A DNA stretch of 37,809 bases, taken from positions 1-37,809 of the forward strand of contig CAXTPG010000038.1 of the NCBI GenBank assembly GCA_964246015.1, read 5' to 3'. Position 1 is the stretch's first letter, and each line of letters starts with the position of its first letter. The translations under genes were made by a program, and so were the position numbers. Of this stretch, positions 31,625 to 37,809 are shown piece by piece. Origin of the DNA: JBBROS01 sp964246015 (lineage in GTDB: Bacteria > Pseudomonadota > Alphaproteobacteria > Acetobacterales > Acetobacteraceae). A model generated the notes under the pieces. It saw nothing but the letters and a program-made list of their open reading frames with translations, had not been told where the DNA came from and searched no databases.

Positions 31625-33420
31625 GGTGGCTGGTGGCGGCGATGCTGCTGGTCCCCGTGCTCGCCCATGCCGACCCGCGGTGGGACCGGTTCCAGGTGTT
31701 GATGTGGCAGGACCGGTCGCCGGTGCAGATGCGCGGGCTGGCGGCGATGGGGTTCACCGGGTTCAAGCTGCGGGCGACGGGGGGCGAGGTCGATGCCGGC
31801 GCGCGCGGCATCCGGGTCGCGACCGGGTTGCCGTATTACCTCGAGAACATCGCGACCGACTTCTATGCGGCGTATCATCGCTCGGTCCCGGGGCGCACGG
31901 TCAACCAGTTGTTCCTGGAGGCGCAGGCGAAGTACCGCACCGGCGATCCCTCGGCGTTCCTGCGCGAGCCCGGGCTTTCGGACCCGGCCTGGCTGGCCCG
32001 GATCGGGGAGCGGATGACCCGCATCGTCCAGACGGAGGCGCCCAACCGGCCGCTGTTCTACAACCTGGGCGACGAGGCCGGGATCGGCGACCTGGCTGCG
32101 GCGTGGGATTTCGACCGCGCGCCGGACTCGTTGGCGGGGTTCCGGACGTGGTTGCGGACGGAATACGCCGACCTCGCTGCGCTGAACCGCCAGTGGGGGA
32201 CGGCATTCCCGGACTGGGACGCCGTCCTGCCAGAGACGACGGACGCGGCCATCGCGCGCACGGACGGCAATTTCAGCGCCTGGTCGGACTTCAAGGCGTG
32301 GATGGACGTGGCGTTCGCCCGCGCGGTGCGGCACGGCACGGATGCGGTGCATGCGGCCGACCCGGCGGCGCTTTCGGCGATCGAGGGCGCGCAAGTGCCG
32401 GGGTGGGGCGGCTACGACTACCGCCTGCTGGCCTCGGCCGTCGACGTCATGGAAATCTACGATTTCGGCAACGCGCTCGACCTCGCGACCGCGTTCAACC
32501 CGGCACTGATCCCGCTGCGGACCAGCTTCGGCACCGGCCCGCGGGAGGCGCACGCGACGTGGCGCAGCGTGCTGCACGGCGGCCGGGGCATGGTCGTGTG
32601 GGACGACCGCGACGACATCGTGCTGGCGGACGGGGCGCCGGGACCGCGGGGGCGGGACATCGCGGCGCTGGTCGCGGCAATCCGCGAGGTGGAGCCGGTG
32701 CTGCGGGCCGCGCGGCCGGACCCCGACCCGGTGGCGGTCTTCTACAACCAGGTCAGCTTCCGCGTGCGCTGGCTGCTCGATCGCCAGGCGGGCGACCGGG
32801 ATTGGGCGGCCCGGGACGCCGAGCGCGAGTACGACGACACGGCGTGGCGGGCCAGCCGGCGGGTGCTGACGCAGCGGCTGGCGGAGCTGGGCGTGCAGCC
32901 GCGCTTCGTGTCCGGGGCGATGCTCGCGGGGTTGTGGGGCGCCGGCGTGCGCGTGCTGTTCCTGCCGCACGCCATCGCGATGTCGGAGGCGGAGGTGGCG
33001 GGGATCGATGCGTTCCGGGCAGCCGGTGGGGCGGTGTTGGCGGACACGGAACCCGGCCTGTTCGACGGCCATGGGCGGCGCAGGGCGACGCTGCCGCTCG
33101 CCGACGTGCCCCACCCGATGGCCGTGCGGCCGGATGGCGAGGAAAGCAGCCCGGCGGCGCTCGTGGCCCTTGCCGCCCTGCTCGAGAAAGCGGGCGCGCC
33201 GCCCCGGATCACCATGCGTGGCCCGGACGGGCAGCGGGCGACGGGCGTGGAGGTCCGCTGGTTCCGCGGGCCAGGCGGGTCGATGGCGGCGTTGCAGGCG
33301 GGGCGGCCCTGGGGCGGGCCGGCGCATGTCACCGTCGGGTTTGCCGGGCAGGCCCCGGTCGAAACGTCGCTCGATGGCATCCGGCCGACGTTCCTGCCGG
33401 TTCCTCTCACGACCCCGTGA
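31621..33420 (+). CDS. Secreted GH42-like glycoside hydrolase-fold protein
   Basis: 599-residue secreted protein with a short signal peptide (about 1-17, VLAHA-D). Central residues 120-230 resemble the (alpha/beta)8 domain of family 42 beta-galactosidases: FYNLGDEAGIGDLAAAW then GFRTWLRTEYADLAALN and QWGTAFPDW. Glu152 in GDEAG aligns with the GH42 acid/base Glu of DNEYG, but the preceding conserved Asn is Asp here. I see no clear nucleophile Glu where LRTSFGTGP occurs (about 300-310). The C-terminal half looks like the GH42 trimerisation domain. GTG overlaps the previous stop by 4 nt, tying it to the beta-helix pair. It may be an altered hydrolase or a non-catalytic binder. Confidence 0.68.
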   Translation: MRWLVAAMLLVPVLAHADPRWDRFQVLMWQDRSPVQMRGLAAMGFTGFKLRATGGEVDAGARGIRVATGLPYYLENIATDFYAAYHRSVPGRTVNQLFLEAQAKYRTGDPSAFLREPGLSDPAWLARIGERMTRIVQTEAPNRPLFYNLGDEAGIGDLAAAWDFDRAPDSLAGFRTWLRTEYADLAALNRQWGTAFPDWDAVLPETTDAAIARTDGNFSAWSDFKAWMDVAFARAVRHGTDAVHAADPAALSAIEGAQVPGWGGYDYRLLASAVDVMEIYDFGNALDLATAFNPALIPLRTSFGTGPREAHATWRSVLHGGRGMVVWDDRDDIVLADGAPGPRGRDIAALVAAIREVEPVLRAARPDPDPVAVFYNQVSFRVRWLLDRQAGDRDWAARDAEREYDDTAWRASRRVLTQRLAELGVQPRFVSGAMLAGLWGAGVRVLFLPHAIAMSEAEVAGIDAFRAAGGAVLADTEPGLFDGHGRRRATLPLADVPHPMAVRPDGEESSPAALVALAALLEKAGAPPRITMRGPDGQRATGVEVRWFRGPGGSMAALQAGRPWGGPAHVTVGFAGQAPVETSLDGIRPTFLPVPLTTP

Positions 33421-33489
33421 GCGAAGGAACGCGACTCCACCCCCGGGCGCTTCTGGTCACGACGCGCGTGAGCGCCGGGAGAAGCAGCA

Positions 33490-33795
33490 ATGAGCGACGA
33501 GAACGCGATCCGCAACCGGGCCTATGAGTTGTGGCAGAAGGAAGGCTCGCCGGAAGGGCGCGACCAGGAGTTCTGGGAGCGGGCCAGGCTGATGCTGCAT
33601 GCGGATACGAAGGTCCCGATGGAAACCCCGTTGCAGGCGCGGTCGGGCGAGGAGAAGGCGATCGACGACACGATGGCGGAGAGCTTCCCGGCCAGCGATC
33701 CGCCGAGCTTCGCCGCAACGACGGGGGCCGCGAACGATCCCAAGGCGGCGAACGCGCCCCGCACGAAGCTCAGGTCGGGCAACCGCTCTCGCTGA
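33490..33795 (+). CDS. Small DUF2934-type protein
   Basis: 101-residue soluble protein. The N-terminus ENAIRNRAYELWQKEGSPEG then DQEFWERA is the DUF2934 pattern. The C-terminal DDTMAESFPASDPPSF is a short conserved motif seen in other small proteobacterial proteins. The rest is polar and probably disordered. GGGAG lies 8 nt before ATG 33490. It follows the GH42-like gene by 69 nt, and its last 26 nt overlap the convergent binding-protein gene. The family has no assigned function to my knowledge. Confidence 0.87.
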   Translation: MSDENAIRNRAYELWQKEGSPEGRDQEFWERARLMLHADTKVPMETPLQARSGEEKAIDDTMAESFPASDPPSFAATTGAANDPKAANAPRTKLRSGNRSR

Positions 33796-34987
33796 GCGGG
33801 CGGAAAGCCTCGGCGGCCGGGGTGGTGCGGAGGCGGCGGTAGTAGTCCCAGGGCTCCCCGCTTTCGGCGGGGGATTTGACCTGGAACAGGTGCATGTCGT
33901 GGCTGACGCTGCCGTTGGCGCGCACGATGCTGTGGCCGAACAACGGGTCTTGGGCCGGGATCTGCTTCATGCGCCGGACCACGGCGGCGCCATCGGTGCG
34001 TGCGGCGTCGAGGCCTAGCGACACGACCGCCTTGAGGTAGTGGGCAACGGCGGAATAGGCTCCCGCTTGCACCATCGTCGGGCGGCCCCGGCCCACGGCG
34101 GCGGTGAACCGGCGGGCGAAATCGCGGGTGCCGTCGCCGAGATCCCAGTAGAATGGACTGGTCAGCAGCAGGCCCTGCGCGTCCTGCAAGCCGATGGCGT
34201 GGACGTTGGTGATGAGGCAGAGCAGGCTGGCGAGGCGTTGCGGGGGGGCGCCCGGGGCTGGGCGGGTCATGCCGAACTCGGCGGCCTGCTTGACCACGTT
34301 GGTGAAGTTGTTGCCGGTGCAGGCGAGGCCGATGGTGCTGGCGCCGCTGGCCCGGGCCTGGACGAGATACGACGCGAAGTCGGTCGTGTTGGGGAAGGGA
34401 AAGGCGACGCTGCCCCGGACGGTGCCGCCGTGCGCCGCGACCACGCGGGCGGTGTCCGCCTGCAGACCATGGCCGAAGCTGTAATCGGCGGTGATGAAGA
34501 ACCAGGTCCGGCCGCCGTCGGCGAGGACGGCACGGGCGGTGCCGTTCGCGAGGGCCCAGGTGTCGTAGGTCCATTGCACGTGGTTCGGGCCGCATTGGGC
34601 ACCGCTGATTGCAGCCAGGCCCGGTCCGGAGAACAGCGCGACCTTGTTGCGCTCCCGCACCACGGTCGCGACGGCGAGGGCGACGCTGGAGTTGGGCACG
34701 TCCACGATGGCGTCGACGCCGTCGCGGTCGATCCAGGCCCGGGCGATGCCGGCGCCGACATCGGGCTTGTCGAGCATGTCGCCGGCGACGATATCGACCT
34801 GGAACGGCAATTGCGCGTCGTCGACGGCGAGGCGGGCCGCGGCGACGGAGCCCTGCCCGGCCCCGTCCGAATACTCGCCGGTGAACGAGGACAGCACGCC
34901 GAGGCGGAGGGTGGCGCGCGGCTGACCGATCGCGGGCCGGGCGAGGGTTGCGGCGGCGGCCAGAAGCATGCGGCGGGCGAGGGTCAT
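33770..34987 (-). CDS. Branched-chain amino-acid-type (LivK/Peripla_BP_6) binding protein, orphan
   Basis: 405-residue periplasmic solute receptor with a twin-arginine signal (TLARRMLLAAAATL). The mature start LRLGVLSSFTGEYSDGAGQG, then DKPDVGAGIARAWID, ALFSGPGLAAISGAQCGPN and FFITADYSFGHGL, are typical of the ABC-type urea/amide/branched-chain amino acid receptor family. The long tail with MKQIPAQDPLFGHSIVRANG is a standard feature. It overlaps the birA stop by 4 nt, so both share a transcript. No Liv-type permease or ATPase genes are in the window. An aromatic-acid or amide ligand is equally possible. Confidence 0.9.
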   Translation of the reverse strand: MTLARRMLLAAAATLARPAIGQPRATLRLGVLSSFTGEYSDGAGQGSVAAARLAVDDAQLPFQVDIVAGDMLDKPDVGAGIARAWIDRDGVDAIVDVPNSSVALAVATVVRERNKVALFSGPGLAAISGAQCGPNHVQWTYDTWALANGTARAVLADGGRTWFFITADYSFGHGLQADTARVVAAHGGTVRGSVAFPFPNTTDFASYLVQARASGASTIGLACTGNNFTNVVKQAAEFGMTRPAPGAPPQRLASLLCLITNVHAIGLQDAQGLLLTSPFYWDLGDGTRDFARRFTAAVGRGRPTMVQAGAYSAVAHYLKAVVSLGLDAARTDGAAVVRRMKQIPAQDPLFGHSIVRANGSVSHDMHLFQVKSPAESGEPWDYYRRLRTTPAAEAFRPLSESGCPT

Positions 34988-35721
34988 TCGACGTCTCCGG
35001 TGACGATTGCGATGGTGCGGCCCTCGTGGTCCAGCAGCAGGGCGCCGTCGTCGCGGATGCCGTGGAACGAGCCCTGGACCCGGCACGGGCCGGCGCCGGC
35101 CGCCACCGGGCTGCCCGGTGCGGGGCCGCGGGCGAGCCAGGCGGCATGGATGGGAGGGAAGCCGTCGAGGTCGTAGCGGGCGCGCCAGACATCGAGCCGG
35201 GCGAGAAGCCGCGTGGCGGCGATGGCGGGCTCCAGGGCGGGCAAGGGGGCGGGCAAGGGGGCGGGCACGTGGTCCGCAAGGCACGCAGTCGGGCGGCCGG
35301 CGTCCGGTGCGTGGACCAGGTTGGCGCCGATGCCGATGACGAGCCAGGGGGAGTCCCCTCCCCCGGTCTCCAGCAGGACGCCGGCGAGCTTCGCGCCGTC
35401 GAGCATGACGTCGTTGGGCCATTTGAGGCGGATGCGGCGGCGGGCGTCGTCCGGCAGGAAGGCGTCCAGGGTTTCGGCAACCGCGACGGCGGCCAGCAGC
35501 GCCCAATGGCCCGGCCGGGCGATGGGGCCGGGGCGGAGCAGGACGGACATATGCAGGTTGCCCGGCGGAGAGTGCCATGCCCGCCCGAGGCGTCCTCGTC
35601 CGCCGGACTGGTGGTCGGCGCGGAGCGCCTGTTCGGGGCTGCCGAGGTCTGCGCGGCGCTTCAGCTCGTCGGAGGTGGAATCGATCGTCGCGATGTGGTG
35701 GAGCGGGGGGCCGGGGTGCAT
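34984..35721 (-). CDS. birA: Biotin-[acetyl-CoA-carboxylase] ligase
   Basis: Attaches biotin to the carrier domain of biotin-dependent carboxylases. The 245-residue protein lacks an N-terminal HTH domain, so it is a monofunctional ligase without the repressor role of E. coli BirA. Key motifs are SGGRGRLGRAWHSPPGNL, which binds biotinyl-AMP, KWPNDVMLDGAKLAGVLLE, and IGIGANLVHAPD. I chose the ATG at 35721, where homology begins. A longer frame from 35874 would add about 50 poorly conserved residues. Downstream it overlaps the orphan binding-protein gene by 4 nt. It faces away from nrtA. Confidence 0.94.
   Translation of the reverse strand: MHPGPPLHHIATIDSTSDELKRRADLGSPEQALRADHQSGGRGRLGRAWHSPPGNLHMSVLLRPGPIARPGHWALLAAVAVAETLDAFLPDDARRRIRLKWPNDVMLDGAKLAGVLLETGGGDSPWLVIGIGANLVHAPDAGRPTACLADHVPAPLPAPLPALEPAIAATRLLARLDVWRARYDLDGFPPIHAAWLARGPAPGSPVAAGAGPCRVQGSFHGIRDDGALLLDHEGRTIAIVTGDVE
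35237..35267. repeat. 12-bp tandem repeat inside birA
   Basis: The 12-bp unit GCGGGCAAGGGG is present 2.6 times (35237-35248, 35249-35260, partial to 35267). On the coding strand it reads as a Pro-Ala-Pro-Leu repeat in the linker between the ligase core and C-terminal part. Because each unit is four codons, slippage would alter length without breaking the frame. Confidence 0.85.
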
Positions 35722-35866
35722 GGGCGGATCATACACCGGGGTGCCGGGGGCGTCTGGATGGGCGTTATTGGTTCCAAATCGATCAATATGCGTGCCGATC
35801 CATAGCTGTTGATTAAATACTGGGCTTGTGGGCGCAGGATTGTGCCCTTTTGGCAGACAGAACGGT

Positions 35867-35893
35867 TTGACCACGATGGGGTGGCGCTATAAT
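35867..35893 (+). promoter_or_regulatory. Near-consensus sigma70 promoter of nrtA
   Basis: TTGACC (35867-35872) and a perfect TATAAT (35888-35893) are separated by 15 nt. A shifted -35 (GTTTGA) would give 17. They lie 47 nt before the nrtA ATG, within the longest A/T-rich stretch of the window (35765-35820 just upstream), where activator sites may sit. A 15-nt spacing is short, so help from an activator is plausible. Confidence 0.65.
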
Positions 35894-35940
35894 CGGCACC
35901 GAAGATGCATAGCGCCGCGTGTCGCCAACGAGGAACAACC

Positions 35941-37215
35941 ATGTCCCATGTCCCCACCCGCCGGAGTGTCCTGACCGGGGCCGCCGCCACGCTCGTGGCA
36001 GCGCGCGCCGCTTTGCCGGCTGGCGCGCATGCGCAGGCGGCCGGGCCGGAGACGACGAAGGCTCTGCTGGGGTACATCGCGCTGACCGACGCGGCGCCGC
36101 TGATCGTGGCAAAGGAGAAGGGCCTGTTCGCCAAGCATGGCATGGGCGACGTGGAGGTGCTGAAGCAGGCGTCCTGGGGGGGCACGCGGGACAACCTGGT
36201 GCTGGGCGGCGGGTCGGGCGGGATCGACGGGGCGCATATCCTCAGCCCCCTGCCCTACCTGATCAGCAGCGGCCGGGTCGTGCAGAACAACCAGCCGGTG
36301 CCGATGCACATCCTGGCGCGGCTGAACACCAACGGCCAGGGCATCAGCGTCGCGAAGTCGCTGCTGGGGACGGGCGCCAGGCTGGACAGCGCGCCGTTGA
36401 AGGCGGCGTTCACGGGCAAGGCGGACATCAAGGTGGCGATGACGTTCCGGGGCGGGACGCACGATCTGTGGATCCGCTACTGGCTGGCGGCCGGGGGCAT
36501 CGACCCGGACAAGGACGTGCAGACGATCGTCGTGCCGCCGCCGCAGATGGTCGCGAACATGAAGGTCGGCACGATGGCCGCGTTCTGCGTGGGCGAGCCG
36601 TGGAACGACCAGCTTGTGCACCAGGACCTGGGCTACACCGCCTGCACGACCGGCGAGATCTGGAAGGACCATCCGGAGAAGGCGCTGGGCATGCGCGCCG
36701 ACTGGGTGGCGAAGAACCCCCGCGCGGCGGTGGCGCTGACCGCGGCGGTGATCGAGGCGCAGCAATGGGCCGAGAAGCTGGAGAACAAGGCCGAGCTTGC
36801 GACCATCCTGGGCAAGCGCGCCTGGTTCAACGTGCCGCCGGCCGATATCGGGCCGCGGCTGATGGGCAACATCGACTACGGCGACGGCCGCAAGATCGAG
36901 GGCGCGCCGATCCGGATGAAGTTCTGGGCCGACCATGCGTCGTACCCGTTCCAGTCGCACGACCTGTGGTTCCTGACCGAGGACGTGCGCTGGGGCGTGC
37001 TGCCGCCCGACTTCGACGCGAAGGCGGCGGTGGCCGCGGTCAACCGCGAGGATATCTGGCGCCAGGCCGCCGCCGCCGCGGGCGTCGCCGCGTCTTCCAT
37101 GCCGGCCGGCACGTCGCGCGGCAAGGAGACGTTCTTCGACGGCAAGGTGTTCGACCCGGCCGCCCCGGCCGACTACCTCGCCTCGCTGTCCATCAAGAAG
37201 ATCGCGGGAGCCTGA
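35941..37215 (+). CDS. nrtA: Nitrate/nitrite ABC importer binding protein
   Basis: Periplasmic (possibly membrane-anchored) receptor of a nitrate importer, 424 aa. Twin-arginine signal: TRRSVLTGAAATLV. The mature part reads GYIALTDAAPLIVAKEKGLF then VEVLKQASWGGTRDNL, the NrtA/CmpA signature, with AAFCVGEPWNDQLV and a C-terminal PADYLASLSIKK. GAGGAA five nucleotides before ATG 35941 fixes the start over an earlier frame at 35905. nrtB follows by 1 nt. Similarity to CmpA means bicarbonate is a less likely alternative. Probably under nitrogen control, but no binding site was recognised. Confidence 0.93.
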   Translation: MSHVPTRRSVLTGAAATLVAARAALPAGAHAQAAGPETTKALLGYIALTDAAPLIVAKEKGLFAKHGMGDVEVLKQASWGGTRDNLVLGGGSGGIDGAHILSPLPYLISSGRVVQNNQPVPMHILARLNTNGQGISVAKSLLGTGARLDSAPLKAAFTGKADIKVAMTFRGGTHDLWIRYWLAAGGIDPDKDVQTIVVPPPQMVANMKVGTMAAFCVGEPWNDQLVHQDLGYTACTTGEIWKDHPEKALGMRADWVAKNPRAAVALTAAVIEAQQWAEKLENKAELATILGKRAWFNVPPADIGPRLMGNIDYGDGRKIEGAPIRMKFWADHASYPFQSHDLWFLTEDVRWGVLPPDFDAKAAVAAVNREDIWRQAAAAAGVAASSMPAGTSRGKETFFDGKVFDPAAPADYLASLSIKKIAGA

Positions 37216-37216
37216 C

Positions 37217-37809
37217 ATGACCGTCGACGTCGCACCGCACGAGATCGCGAAGGCCCCGCCGCTCGCGAGCCTGCCCTTCGCCCCGGAGCCCAGCCGGATG
37301 GCGCTGCGGCTGCGGGAGACGGCGCGGCAGGTGCTGCCGCTTCTGGTGATGCTGGTGCTGATCGGCGGCGTCTGGCAGATCGCGTGCGACCGGCCGGGCG
37401 CCACGCTGCCGGCGCCGACGGCGGTGTGGGCCAGCAGCAAGGAGCTGATCCTCGACCCGTTCTACGACCGCGGCGGGCTGGACAAGGGGCTGTTCTGGCA
37501 TCTGCTCGCAAGCCTGCAACGCGTCGTCGTGGGGTTCGCGCTGGCGAGCGTCGCGGGCGTGGGCCTGGGCATGCTGGTCGGCACCAGCCAGGTGGCGATG
37601 CGGGGGCTGGACCCCATCTTCCAGGTGCTGCGTACGGTGCCGCCGCTGGCCTGGTTGCCGCTGTCCCTGGCGGGGTTCCGGGAGGCGCAGCCCTCGGCGA
37701 TCTTCGTCATCTTCATCACCGCCATCTGGCCGGTGATCATCAACACGGCGGTGGGCGTGCGGAACGTGCCGCAGGATTACCGGAACGTGGCGAAGGTGAT
37801 CCGGCTGCG
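37217..37809 (+). CDS. nrtB: Nitrate ABC importer permease (3' end beyond window)
   Basis: Inner-membrane permease of the nitrate importer. About 197 codons are visible: an N-terminal tail, a first helix (LPLLVMLVLIGGVWQIACDR), LPAPTAVWASSKELI, the helix FWHLLASLQRVVVGFALASV, and VPPLAWLPLSL. It then shows AIWPVIINTAVGVRNVPQDY, the NrtB-typical EAA region. It begins one nucleotide after the nrtA stop. The remaining part and probably nrtC/nrtD lie outside the window. Confidence 0.92.
   Translation, partial: MTVDVAPHEIAKAPPLASLPFAPEPSRMALRLRETARQVLPLLVMLVLIGGVWQIACDRPGATLPAPTAVWASSKELILDPFYDRGGLDKGLFWHLLASLQRVVVGFALASVAGVGLGMLVGTSQVAMRGLDPIFQVLRTVPPLAWLPLSLAGFREAQPSAIFVIFITAIWPVIINTAVGVRNVPQDYRNVAKVIRL

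Noticed and set aside
30361..33327. 988-codon minus-strand open frame opposite the beta-helix and GH42-like genes
   Set aside because: Antisense to three genes with signal peptides and tidy start/stop overlaps. Arg/Pro-rich without domains.
1..37809. Search for tRNA, rRNA, CRISPR, transposase and phage genes
   Set aside because: None seen. The only repeats are the small hairpins and the 12-bp birA repeat.

Overview
The window is a very GC-rich, gene-dense bacterial chromosome segment. It has almost no non-coding DNA and many ATGA/GTGA stop-start overlaps. The gene order rodZ-like, ispG, hisS, prfA, prmC, together with the protein sequences, suggests an alphaproteobacterium, most likely of the Acetobacteraceae/Rhodospirillales (Roseomonas-like). 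That placement is an inference from gene order and protein resemblance. I see no rRNA, tRNA, insertion sequence, phage gene or CRISPR array.

Region 1 (1-7832, minus strand) is a housekeeping string: a RodZ-like membrane HTH protein, IspG, HisRS, release factor RF1 and its methyltransferase PrmC. Directly downstream are two sugar-acid genes, a XylD-type aldonate dehydratase and a BDH2/KDF-dehydrogenase-like SDR that is cut by the window edge.

Region 2 (7959-24629) is catabolic and transport DNA. A flavin-dependent LLM-class monooxygenase is transcribed away from a 13-gene plus-strand operon (9376-21037). The operon encodes a DUF169 protein, the alpha and beta subunits of a Rieske ring-hydroxylating oxygenase, a full five-gene Dpp/Opp-type ABC importer, a VOC-fold protein, a second NrtD/SsuB-type ABC importer (ATPase, permease, binding protein) and a ureidoglycolate-lyase-like protein. 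Nine or ten of its twelve junctions are 1-4 nt overlaps. A perfect 10-bp hairpin separates it from a convergent minus-strand operon: an isocitrate-lyase/PEP-mutase-family enzyme, a binding protein and two permeases with no ATPase. The likely theme is import of one or a few small organic compounds followed by oxygenase attack. The substrate cannot be read from sequence.

Region 3 (25009-29541) holds a CHASE3-PAS hybrid histidine kinase, a pyridoxamine-oxidase-like stress protein, and a minus-strand trio: a small conserved protein, trans-aconitate methyltransferase and a TauE/SafE exporter.

Region 4 (29702-33795) encodes three secreted proteins in a coupled unit: two tandem beta-helix paralogues and a GH42-like glycosidase with altered active-site residues. 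A small DUF2934 protein follows.

Region 5 (33770-37809) carries BirA coupled to an orphan branched-chain-amino-acid-type binding protein. Divergent from these, behind a near-consensus sigma70 promoter, is the start of a nitrate importer operon (nrtA, then partial nrtB). All five periplasmic binding proteins in the window begin with a twin-arginine motif.
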